Assembly (NCBI GenBank): GCA_963855995.1
Contig: OY979724.1
Coordinates: forward strand, 11,454,032-11,518,031
Source of the DNA: Muricea muricata
Taxonomy: Eukaryota; Cnidaria; Anthozoa; Malacalcyonacea; Plexauridae
Reading direction: 5' to 3'
Length of the DNA stretch: 64,000 bases
Numbering within the stretch: position 1 is the stretch's first letter; the number at the start of each line of letters is the position of its first letter. The translations under genes were made by a program, and so were the position numbers. Positions 13,401 to 22,854 of the stretch are shown piece by piece. The notes below the pieces were generated by a model. It did not search any database. It saw nothing but the letters and a program-made list of their open reading frames with translations, and had not been told where the DNA came from.

Positions 13401-16400
13401 TGAAAAAACCCGCGAGGATCAGTCTCGTATAATGTCGGCATGATGAAAAAGGGTAAAAGGTGAGCTATGACTTTTAAAGGGGATTGGAGGTTTGTTATAT
13501 GACAACATTTAAGTTAAACTTAGAAAATATATTGTTTGGGTATAGTGTATATTGTTTGTGAAACCAAAAGAGAGAAGAGTACTTGATATGCGGAATTGAG
13601 TGTCGGTAGCAATGATACACAGGGAAGAAAATCAAAGATGAAGAGAGAGGAGGCATTAAAGAATATGCACTCTAAATTATGTACCATGGGCTCCCAAGTG
13701 AGTCACGTACCTCAGGGAGAGGGTCTTTGCTCAATTCCTGGAGTTTTTCATGGGCAGAGTCTCTGACTCCGCACCATTTAGCACGATTGTACTTCGTCCA
13801 TACTCTTCCAAGACACAAAGCAAGCCATTGTCGCAACAGCGGATGAGGGTCGCTCAGTTGATCTAGGCAAATCGCGATCAGGTTTCCTTGGGAACACGCT
13901 TCCTGAAGGGTAAATTGTTACTACATTAACTGGAAACTACCTTATTTGTTTATTTATTTGTTCACAAGCATTCTCAAACCCAGTCGGTGATTCTTACAAA
14001 ACTCATTTTAAACTTGAGAATGGAGGTAATATAAATAATGACCTCAAATTATGTAAACATAAGGTAATCGCTTGAAGATACAATTCACGCATACCTGTCC
14101 TTCAGGATAATCTTTCACTATCGTTGCCAAAATAAAAGCAGCCATCGTCCTGTGTTCTGGCTAAATATGTGAAAAACACATGCTTATAACTTGAGTTTTC
14201 AAAGTGGTATTGTTATTTAGAGTATGTGGTTTCAAGTATCTCGCGCATCTCCACCTTACCATCCACATGCATGGGTATAAGCATGGCGACGAAAGACATT
14301 AAACAAGTAGTATAGCATACCAACATATAAAGATCAGCTAAAACTGAGAGAAAATAACGGTGGCCATTGTCTTTGACTAAATCTGCCTGACAAGACTAGA
14401 GAAAGAAAGGATCACCGTGTTATCAAACAGAGGTTCCAGAAGTTTCAAACAAATAAACAATCATTAGATCTTACGTTATCTACAGCTAAAATTTTCGCCC
14501 AAATGAAAACCAATAACGGACGCAGTTCTCGTGAAGAACTTTGCAGAAGTTTTAAAACATACGGGAAAATACCAACGGAAAGAGCCTTGAAAAATAACAT
14601 ACAAAAAAATCAGCTTGGAGTGGGCAATTTATGCTAATGACTTGGTGCGTCGTTCTTGCGTGTGCCTACAATCTAGCTGATCTGAGCGTGCGTAAAAGGC
14701 CTGGAACTAGCTACCAAATAGAGATCCATTTTGCTGTAGTTAGTCACTTATATCGTTTGTTTTCCTTTGTGAAACTTGTTGAAACTTTGTAACTGTCTTT
14801 AAAAAAGAAAATTATAAGTCTACCAGAAATTTACAAACAAAGTAAATTATATTTCATGAGAAATTTGATAATTTGGATCGAAAAATGGATTTCTATTTGA
14901 ACACTAGCGCCAGTACTTTTCCATGTTTTCATATCAACTGGATTGATAGCATGCGTTAGTACTGCACTAATAATACTCACTAAATGAACAGCCCAAGGGC
15001 CAAGATCTAAAAATCTTCCGAGAAGATCCAACGCTCGAAGCCTGTGAACTTGACTGAGGAGAACCTGGTTGCAAACAACAGATATTATAACATCTAGCCC
15101 AAGGTAATCTTGCGTTGTACTTAGTTCTCTGTGATACAAATGCAGGCAAAAACGGAAAAAACTTAAGTTTTGAATTTTACATGCTTGATGCAAGTTTGCC
15201 ATAAAGTTCTCTCAAGAAATTGCATGAAGTCTGTGAAATCCGATTTGATATCTGCGAACTAGTTGAAAATAGTTGAAATGACTTGCATCAAGCTTGTGAA
15301 TAAAAAGTCTCGACAATCAACTTGCATCAAGTTTGACAGCCTGCAGCAGACATCATCGAGCCGGAGCAAGCGATGAGAACTCATCCTGATATCGCCTTGA
15401 TGACGGCAAGACCGTGCAAGCCAAGACAAACGATTGCTCATGCCTGACGCAAGCCTATGCAAATGGCATTATATAAACAGTGCCACCTAAAGCTACCGTT
15501 ACCTGAAGCACAATTGGTAATTGTTCCGGCGGACTTCGTCCCCGCCTACCCATGGCCAGCCACACTTGAAATGCCGTCAGTTGTTGCGAGAAGAAGGAAC
15601 TGTTCTGTTTAGAAAAAATATACGTTTACCTTTGCGAAAACACCACGTAAACCACTTATCATTGCAAAGCTTTCGATCCTTCTTCAGTGAAAATAACGAT
15701 GAAGATCCGAGCTTACGGAGAGAAACTGAAAGCTTCGATATACCGAATTTACGCGGTGTTTCCTCAAAACTCACATTGTTGTTCACCATGCAAACATTGT
15801 AATGTAGATGAGGTTACGTAGTAACCAAGGTTAATATGTTGGGAACCAGAGCACGATCTGGGTCTGAGTGACCCTCTGGCTGAGCTGGATATGTAAGAGC
15901 ATCAGTCGATCTGCGGGAAATAGAGTTGTAGAATTTCTTTTTGTTGATTGACAAATAGCCTTTGCGCGTTAACTTCCATCGAACTCAGTTCGGTGTGATG
16001 AGGTGCAGACGTTTCGGTGGTCAGGCCCTAGCTGTACAGATTCACATGACTCGGACCTGAATCCAAGTAACACAAATGCCAGACTTTAACTGACCGCGTC
16101 TGCACCTAACCATCCACACGGGTGAGTTTGGTGACGACGGATATTAACTTGTCTAAAAAAGATTCAGGTACATAAACATACCAAACAAGAAGAATTGTGA
16201 AGAATATGCTAGCTGTAAAGTCTTACCTGGAATGTCTTTTTACCCGAGACAACATCATGAAGCTGTGATAAACATGTGTCAACAGCCAAGTCCCACGCCT
16301 GCCTAAAGCATTCAAGAATAAGCCCTGCACTTGAGCAACGCGAAGCATTTATGCATTGCTCAGAGGGATAACGAAAAGTGGCAGGAAATATTATACGGTA

Positions 16401-19400
16401 AGATAAGATTAGAGCAGGAAATATAAAAGATGCCTCGTAATTTTTAGGGAAATGCATTGAAAGGTGTTTGTAGTATTCGTTCCACATTTCATGACTGCCC
16501 TTCCTTTATTAAATGGCTTTATTTAATGCTTTTTATCTCTCTTTATCCCTATTTATCCTATTTAGGGGGGGGGGGGGTGAACGCTTTTTGCAACTCTGGT
16601 CCCTCTACACAATCCATATACGTTCTCCGTTAGTAAATGTCTACACCTACAGTACACTAAGTCGACGGACTCCTCCTAGCCAATTCCTGCTGGCAGACAA
16701 GCAGCTGGAGAATGACTTATAAAGTCCATACAATTAAACCTTCTGCAAAACTAAACTTACCACATGGGATGTTGGTTGGTTGGCGGAAGCTGCGGACACG
16801 ACATGGGCATACAGTTATAAGATCTCATTATCCGCTCAGCCAGCAAGAAATTGCGGAACAAACTAGCGACCAATAAATCTTGACGGAAAAGCTTTTGAAA
16901 CAACTCTGAGAGAAAACACAATACACATGTCTGGTAAATATCACTGGCTGTTGAAGTGACAGTTTTCTTAGCTAGACGAGCCACCTACAGTAGGGGGGGG
17001 GGGGATTAAAAATTTTCAAAATTTGGATTTCTGGCATTTTTAAAATTTGGATTTCTGGCAGTACATTTAAAACACATTTAGGCTTAGTACTGAATTAAAG
17101 CTTATATCAGCAAAAAGTAAGGGGACTAAAGCACCTTGTGTTACTTACCTTTAAACAAAATTTAATTTAACACTCTATTTGCATTCAGCAGGGCTTATAA
17201 ATCTAATACAGTCTTCTCAGATTAAGAAATGCAAGACCAAATCATACCAAAAATCGTTTTTGAACAGATCGACCAGACTTTGGAACATACAGTACTGCCA
17301 AAGGATCTGACGGGCAAGAACATCAGCCTAACTCAGTTTAAGTCTGGTTTTCACAAATATCATCAACTAAGCTGTGAAAAACGTTTTCGATGTAGATGAT
17401 CCGAGAACGTGGAAATCTATATGTTTGTCTTGTAATATGTGTCGTAATCTGTCCTGTGAAATATTTTGTCGTTACTAGATTTGATATTTCTTGTATCATA
17501 TTTATGTAGAGGGTCACTGTAATTGGCGTAAGCTGTAGCGTGTACCCTGCCAATTGTCTATATTTGTGTATGTAATGTGCTGTTTGTTCATTGGCAAAGT
17601 TATATAAATAAATAAATCAACGTCACTATATGTTACACTACCTCTTGGTAAAACATTCCAGGCGATTGTGTCTGTAACTGCAGTGAAGATCCAGTTGAGC
17701 TCACCCAGAGGTGTCCGTCGATCATTCAGTCTGCCAGGAATCCTGATAAAAGATATTGAATTGGAGAACTCGTGTCTGAATTGTACAAAAAGTAGAATAT
17801 AGATTTATATAATCTTACTTTTCTATCAACTCGATGTTTATTCCTTCAACCAGTTTTCCACTGTTTTGTTCACAAAACCTAGGAGTCAGAATAATGCCAA
17901 TAAGGTGGTAACACATCCAACAATGTTTGTGTACGGTGTTACTCCGAGTTTACATCCACACTGGGTAAACTAAAAAATATGCCTGGCTACCTGGCTATGG
18001 TGGAAATGAAACCTACAAGCTTTGGAATCCCAGCCTAAATACTCTGTAAGCTGAGTTACCAACCTTGTACTCAGGGCCTATAGAAGGAAAGAGTCCTACG
18101 CGACCTCGCATAGAGAAGAGCCTGGGAACGAGGTTGCTGAGCTACATGGACAATGTGGACAGGCTGTTTCAAGTATACGATATTTTGAAACCAAATCTAC
18201 CTCCTCCAATATCAACAAAATATTTAAATATGTTTGAGGTGTAGACTAGGTCAACTTACCATCTGAGAGCAATCTTGATTGGTGTCGTCAGGCATGCAGT
18301 GAAGATATCTGCAGGCACATCAGGCTGCATTGGTAGAAGTTCATGCGGCTGACAGGCAGCAATCTGAATACAGTCCTTGAAAGTTGGCATTGGTGCTGCT
18401 GTTCCTTGGGCATTGCATCTCTAGAAGGATTTAATCAGACATACATTATACAGGGTTGTCAATATGGAAGGCAGTATACATCACAATCTGCTAGACAATT
18501 GACCATAGGCTACTAAGTAAGCAGTTTTCTAGCAGTCTTGTAAATCAGAGACAGCTACTGGGGTTGGAGTGTTACTACAACAGATCACTGGATAATCCTA
18601 AACACAATGTACAGCTCTTTACTAATACAAACTGTGGTGTTGAAGCTGGGACACTAGGGGATAGGGGGAGTCGTAGAAAAAGCAAGATGGCAGAAAGCAC
18701 ATGTAAACTGTAGAGAGTGCTAGATAAAAGGCAGTTTTTATAATTAATATTAGGCAGTATGAAACAAACAGAAATTGTACAATACACACACCTCATATTC
18801 TTTCTCACGTTGTTCTGAGAACTGATTGAAATTCTCTAAAATGATGCCTACAGGAAACATTGCAAATTTTATCAGAAATCATTTATTGTGGAAGTGTTAC
18901 TCAGAGGCAAAAAATCTCAAGTGCTGAATGAGTTTGAAATGACATACTGACCTGCACTTGAACAGTCATACACAAATATTGATGGACTTCCCATCCATGT
19001 TTGCAAATCATACACAGACAAAGGTATATATTGAGTGTAATTCTGAAGGCAAAGAAGACGAAGCATTAACAATTTCAGGTTCCCTGTATGTTTGCATGGC
19101 AATTATTAATCAAAAGTATAAGTTTGTGGAAATGCCACGTTTTGATCCATAACGTGCGAAAAATATAGCCTCACAATGCTTTAATATTTTGTAATACCGT
19201 TACAGTATTCAAGCCAAAAATTGTTGAAATTTCTTTGCATGATACAAAAACTGCAAACTTTGCAAAGCTATATGTTTTTGCACTTTACAACATTTTGCTA
19301 CCTAACTTTGTAACTTTTACTAATTCACCCACCCCCCCCCCCTTCTCTGGACATTCAGGATGTCTGGTTCTATATAAATACTAGCATATCTAAAAACCAA

Positions 19401-22400
19401 AAATATACATGCATGCTAAAAACTTATTAATTACCTTGTTAAAAACCCATATTTCTCCATTTGCTGTAGGGCGTGGGACTCCATGTCCATTATAGTGAAA
19501 AAGAACTCTCTCTTCCTAAAAAATTAGATGTATGAAGTCAATGCATGAGCGAAGACCTAAGTTTCAGGCTTGTTTAACGATAGCTTGAAAAGCCATGGTG
19601 AATAGACCTTATGCATAAATTGTGATCCGCACCATGTATCCTAGGAAACAGAAATCTATGCACTGTTCTTGGTCACTGTTTGCGAGTAGTGACCAATAAC
19701 AGTGCATAAATGCCCATTTTCTGGGATACATGTTCCCAATCACAATATACGCATCAGGTCTATCTATTGCACATTAAACAACACACTTTGCAATTTCTTC
19801 CTAAGAACAATACCTTGGCATTTCTTCGCAGACCTATGCATAATTTCTTGACTTCTTCCATGGTTGGATCTAAGCTCAACTTGTATCTTGCCTAAAAAAT
19901 AATAATAATAATGCCTTTAGTTTGACACAAGCCTGTAAATGAAAGGGCAGTACTTGACAACTTATATTAAGCAATGTGTTACCCTTGGCTGCCATCTCTC
20001 ATATTGCTTTTGTAAGCGACTACCAATTTCGTCCAGGGCTTTTTGTGGTGGCAATACTATTGGATCTAAAATATAAATTACAATCAGATATACTTATGAG
20101 TCAATTGCAAAATTTTGAATATTTGTAAAACCTGAATTTACATGCTTGGAGAGCAATGACCAATGAGATATTTTATATTCTGAATGGTTTTAACAATATG
20201 AACTAATTGAGTAATTTCATGCCTATCTATTAAATAAATATGTTTGTATAAAAAAAGGATTTGAAGTATGGTACAATAATCCATTAGTTTAAAAATTAAA
20301 AAAAAAGTTTGAAAAAATTGAGGAAGGCATGGCCAGGATTATACAAGAATAAATGAATGAATTCAAACATTCTCTGACCACATAATTTATTAATTCGAGC
20401 TTTTAGCTGCCAGACTACAATAACTGCTATAAGAATAATAGGTAATATGCCTGGGCACAAGCTAATTTTTATTTCAGTAATAAGTGATATTGTTTCATTA
20501 GTGGTTTTAAATTATTGTCTGATCCTGTTATGACCCTGTGTGTCATGACTCTGTGTGTTTTCCTTGCCTGATAGTTGCCCTTATCAATGATTTGCCAATC
20601 AGCAAAGTTAATTTCTTGATTGCTGCTCCAGGTTTGCTATGTTTGAGATGACTGTGTTGGCTAAATCCATGGTCGATAGTGCTAACAGTTTTAAAACCGT
20701 GGCTACCTGACAATATTTAAATAATACCTACCTATCCAGCACTCCATTCGTGCACATGGTGATGTTTTGACTACATCAGGTGGGTCAATGCCGATATTTA
20801 AACACAAAGACAGAGCAACACTGACAGTCTTCATCTGGGAAATGTAAAGAAGAAAACATGCAGCATTAATTATGCTAGCTAATCATTAGCTAAAATTTAC
20901 AGTAACCCAATGGGTTGGTTTCGCATCAAAACTAGCTTTTCCATGATGTAAGCTCTATAATATTGATTGTATTCAAGGTTTGTTTACTCAAACCTGTTTT
21001 TAATGACAGATACAGGTATTGCTTTAGGTAGCAATGTTACACATATTTGATATTTTTAAGACAAAAATGGAAAATATATCAATGACCAGACTTAATGCTT
21101 CCTTGATATCACAAACTTATGTACATTGCTTTTGCTATGAAAGGGTTTTTGTGGGCCATGATTGGTTACTATCTGTTCATGTGAAATGCTGGATTTTGGT
21201 ATTGCACGAAATGTGATTTGTTCTACATACACCCATGAGACATCATTCTGAATGGTGAAATTGTGTTTTTTCTGCCTGTAAAATGTGATCTGCACCCCCT
21301 CTTTACCACCATCGCCTAACTTATGATTGATTTTTATTATGCATAATTATACATAAAGTATAGAATAATAACATAATTACATGTCATTAGCATTATCATG
21401 TTGCTTTAGTCGCTACATGTCTTCAGAAACCAAAACTACTACATTTAATCCAGACAACACTTCTAAACAAAAATTTCCAAGCTTATAAACTAGCTGTCAC
21501 GTAATTTCATTTGAAATTTAAACTAACCCCTTGTTTATACAACAGTTGGTTTGTCTTGTCTTCCAGGTTGAAAGTAAAAGCCTTGACTTTTGTGTGAAAA
21601 ATTTTTTTTAGGCCTCTAAAACTGCAGGCAACTAGCTAGAGCATTTGAAAAAGCTCTTTGAGAAAGTGAACAAGAATTAGCAATGAATACACTGACTCTA
21701 TAAGCTTTGAAATGATTTGAAAACTTAAATAACATTTATCAAATTTAGTTTAATCCCATGATGCTTTGGATTAAGAGCAATTACGTTGAGAAAGATTAGT
21801 TTTTCTTGGAAAAAAACCTTGCCCAACCAAGAGGTGGAACAGGCTAAACAGCACATGTCTGTACCATTGCCTCAAAGTTTTTTAAATTTTGATCATCATA
21901 ATAATCTTGTTTTACTACAACAATAGCTGTAATTATATAGTCTAACCTCTGTGTACTTTGCTCCAAAATGCAGAAGTAACAATGGTGGGGTGATGATGGG
22001 TCAATATGTTTCATACTGGGTTCAAAACAACCAGAACATACATATTTGGAATATCGCTCAACTGCCAGTAATTTTGGTAGAGAAATAACATTTATATTCA
22101 TTTAGTGCATTTATGGTGCTAACATGAAATGCGGCCGGCAAATGTCATAGAGAACACTGTCAGTAACCATTCAAAAGCAACATTCAACCTAATTTGTAAT
22201 ACTTTCTGTACCATTCAATGGTACGTTCGCCCTCAAAACTGCATCCCCAAACAATTTATAAAATTCTGCATATGAACGTGTCAAACGAAAGGGAAAAGTA
22301 GCAGTAGTAACCGGCAAATGTACACAAGTCACATACCCTTTCTTTCATTCGCCAAGTCTGAGCGAGTGGTTCTGACCCTTCGATCCGTTCTCGGTGTCGC

Positions 22401-22495
22401 TTCTTCATGAAACATAGTGGCAGCTGCCAGTCGATTATTTCGCCTTCGTCTTCCTCTCCGCCACTTTCATCCAGTTCTGTCTCCTCCAAAGACAT
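2912..22495 (-). CDS. RPTOR: Raptor, regulatory-associated protein of mTOR, complete 33-exon gene
   Basis: Raptor is the scaffold subunit of mTOR complex 1. It presents TOS-motif substrates such as S6K and 4E-BP to mTOR, and it docks the complex on lysosomes through Rag GTPases. Thirty-three exons on the minus strand join in frame to 3969 coding bases (1322 residues; the human protein has 1335). All family regions occur in order: an acidic N-terminus followed by DWxLPLxFMKKRH, the RNC caspase-like domain, the HEAT-type repeat region, a Ser/Pro-rich linker with MFDKGP, and a C-terminal WD40 propeller. The start is the ATG at 22495; the upstream in-frame codon at 22504 is TTG. The stop is TAA at 2914-2912. 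The N-terminus faces UQCRC2 across a short divergent promoter. The introns carry many small inverted-repeat elements and a minisatellite. Identity is essentially certain; individual splice sites are hand-derived. Confidence 0.97.
3839..4012. mobile_element. MITE flanked by TTAA, piggyBac-like target choice, in RPTOR intron 31
   Basis: A 166-bp body sits between two TTAA tetramers. Its inverted ends start TGGACCATTCCCC and stay similar for about 30 bp. TTAA duplication is the hallmark of piggyBac-type integration, so this is probably a non-autonomous derivative. The superfamily is inferred from the target site alone. Confidence 0.7.
4034..4323. mobile_element. MITE-like inverted-repeat element in RPTOR intron 31
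   Basis: The termini ATAGACAAATTTGGCTAAC and their inverted copy bound about 290 bp. Inside, a second pair of diverged inverted segments (GTAACCAGGCATACGAGTGA and GTAACTAGGCATGTGAGTGA) is in direct orientation. Confidence 0.65.
5480..5745. repeat. Interspersed repeat family R1 (CTTGCAGCAGACTTG family), copy in RPTOR intron 29
   Basis: The copy is built from recurring words CAACTTGCATCAAGTCTGTTG, CTTGCAGCAGACTTG, ATCAAGCCGG and GATGTGAACRCATCCTGATA. The same word order recurs at about 6420-6550, 7095-7270, 12150-12290 and 15200-15460, with fragments near 28230-28340 and 58740-58810 and an inverted fragment near 8760-8830. Family identity is unknown. Confidence 0.75.
6420..6550. repeat. R1-family repeat copy in RPTOR intron 28
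   Basis: It shares AACTTGCAACAGACATG, GCATGCGAACGCATCCTGACATC and CTTGTTGGTCAAGTCTGTTG with the other R1 copies. Confidence 0.65.
6960..7280. repeat. R1-family repeat copy in RPTOR intron 27
   Basis: It contains CTTGCATCCAGCCTGCTGACAACTTGCAGCCAGCGGACTTG-type words followed by CGTCAAGCTGGAGCTAGCGATGTGAACGCATCCTGATATC. It is preceded by tandem GTTGTGGATGGGGGA units at 6998-7043. Confidence 0.65.
7791..11923 (-). CDS. RPTOR: RPTOR exons 20-26: end of the solenoid and regulatory linker
   Basis: The exons are 11923-11653, 10812-10661, 10186-10106, 10038-9947, 9371-9200, 8457-8335 and 7893-7791. Exon 20 finishes the solenoid ([17 protein letters not shown]) and runs into a Pro/Ser-rich linker with [11 protein letters not shown]. 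That stretch fits the AMPK consensus and aligns with the human Ser722 region (Ser730 here). Exon 21 carries a Ser/Gly run and then NVYVTVWR, which aligns with human SVYTQIWR. Exon 24 contains the conserved RRMFDKGPD, and exon 25 contains [11 protein letters not shown]. The linker is the least conserved part of the protein, as expected for this family. Confidence 0.9.
7935..8085. repeat. (GGTAT)n pentanucleotide microsatellite in RPTOR intron 25
   Basis: It has more than 20 almost perfect GGTAT units, then degenerate GTATA/GGTAC units. It lies just before exon 26 (7893) on the minus-strand reading. Confidence 0.95.
8831..9063. mobile_element. MITE-like element, 233 bp, in RPTOR intron 24
   Basis: The left end GGCTGTTTTCCAGTT and right end AACTGGAAAGCAGCC are inverted repeats, and the match continues through ACGTAC/CACGTAAAAGT segments. 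It sits next to an inverted R1 fragment (8760-8830). Confidence 0.75.
10240..10590. repeat. Dispersed repeat with GAAACAT(G/T)TT words in RPTOR intron 21
   Basis: The stretch repeats phrases such as GGGAAACATnnT, GTTGCAAGAACAAAATTTCCTT and TTTGCCCACA. A related stretch occurs at 60560-60660 in the BAIAP2-like gene (GGGAAACATATTGTTGC, AAAACTTCCTTTCC). The element type is unknown. Confidence 0.45.
10880..11545. repeat. CACATGTGAAATTCATnnn minisatellite in RPTOR intron 20
   Basis: About 660 bp of a roughly 22-bp unit alternates two forms, CACATGTGAAATTCATCTTCTGTA and CACATGTGAAATTCATGTGAC. The higher-order period is about 45 bp, a multiple of three. Several frames on both strands therefore stay open (up to 205 codons) without being genes. 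Each unit contains the palindrome CACATGTG. Confidence 0.95.
12295..12548. repeat. Dispersed repeat R2 with CCGGC ends, copy in RPTOR intron 19
   Basis: It runs from CCGGCTGTTCA to TTGAATAACCGGCC and includes TTTTACACCTCCGTTTCTTTCAAAAC. A homologous copy lies at about 56995-57205 in the BAIAP2-like gene. Its inverted CCGG ends suggest a MITE. Confidence 0.65.
12578..12705. mobile_element. MITE-like hairpin element, 128 bp, in RPTOR intron 19
   Basis: The ends CTAAGGTCTGTTTCAGAC...TTCATGTGCCGAA and the inverted copy pair over about 44 bp per arm. No reading frame is present. Confidence 0.75.
12740..17878 (-). CDS. RPTOR: RPTOR exons 9-19: HEAT-type repeat region
   Basis: The exons are 17878-17819, 17742-17642, 16905-16761, 16302-16227, 15604-15503, 15064-14981, 14585-14475, 14395-14321, 14160-14095, 13902-13711 and 12880-12740. 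Recognisable blocks include [87 protein letters not shown] and [12 protein letters not shown]. This alpha-helical solenoid contacts mTOR and the Rag GTPases in the known complexes. The phases are consistent across all eleven exons. Confidence 0.95.
15200..15465. repeat. R1-family repeat copy in RPTOR intron 13
   Basis: It contains TTGCATGAAGTCTGTGAAATC, CAACTTGCATCAAG, CTGCAGCAGACATCATCGAGCCGGAGCAAGCGATGAGAA and CATCCTGATATCG in the order typical of R1. Confidence 0.65.
15622..15785. repeat. Repeat R3 with internal GCAAAGCTTTCGATCC, imperfect hairpin, in RPTOR intron 12
   Basis: The outer arms (GCGAAAACACCACGTAAACC and the inverted TTACGCGGTGTTTCCTC) enclose two inverted AAGCTTTCGAT/GAAAGCTTCGAT motifs. 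The minus strand reads CTGAAGA, a short segment, then GATCGAAAGCTTTGCAAT. A second copy with the same layout lies at 40170-40300. Confidence 0.65.
17225..17619 (+). mobile_element. 5'-truncated non-LTR retrotransposon (LINE) 3' end in RPTOR intron 10
   Basis: One frame (about 17230-17390) reads [25 protein letters not shown] and then stops. This resembles the extreme C-terminus of LINE reverse-transcriptase polyproteins (the W..LP....SL..FK....K pattern). About 200 bp of 3' UTR follow, then the tail ATAAATAAATAAAT at 17606-17619. A related 3' UTR and tail occur in inverse orientation at 31190-31330. Confidence 0.7.
18260..22495 (-). CDS. RPTOR: RPTOR exons 1-8: N-terminus and RNC (caspase-like) domain
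   Basis: The exons are 22495-22337, 20834-20732, 20065-19983, 19891-19814, 19515-19435, 19042-18952, 18847-18792 and 18420-18260. They encode roughly residues 1-271. The raptor N-terminal conserved domain resembles caspases. The positions matching the caspase His/Cys pair are visible here as [10 protein letters not shown] (His152 in the GHG) and VYDCSSAG (Cys195). In known Raptors this fold binds the TOS motif of substrates and is not known to be a protease. Exon 6 is very highly conserved ([18 protein letters not shown]). Confidence 0.95.
20835..22336. other. RPTOR intron 1, no feature seen
   Basis: 1.5 kb of AT-rich sequence between exon 1 and exon 2. No repeat structure, coding exon or RNA gene was recognised. 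Confidence 0.5.
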
Positions 22496-22854
22496 TTTAA
22501 ACAAAAACCGGCCGCCACCGCGTTAGTTCCTTTTTCCTCACAAGTTTCACATTCTTGTTGTTGTTCTCGAAATTTCACACCTATCCGCGCCTGCACGGAA
22601 GGACTGAGGCGAAAAAATTTATAACACTGATCTCAAAATTATTGTCTTCTGATCTCTTGTGGATGCTGGACTTATAATAAGTACTCGCCAACTTTGTCGC
22701 CCGTTGCATCTTTTTGCGGCGGGTAGTCGTCGCCAAAAGTGTAAAAAGCCGGCTACAAGACTTCTCTGATCTGTTCAAGCCAAAGCAAAAAGTAGCCAAA
22801 TTTATTCCTGGTTTTTTTGGTATTTTTTTGTGGATGAAATAGTTTGACTTGGCA
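22496..22854. promoter_or_regulatory. Shared divergent promoter region, RPTOR / UQCRC2
   Basis: Only 359 bp separate the start codons of the two divergent genes, so both 5' UTRs and core promoters must lie here unless a distant non-coding exon exists. The RPTOR side is CpG-containing (GGCCGCCACCGCG at about 22511-22523), while the UQCRC2 side is AT-rich. No TATA box is obvious. The call rests on geometry and not on recognised factor sites. Confidence 0.65.
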
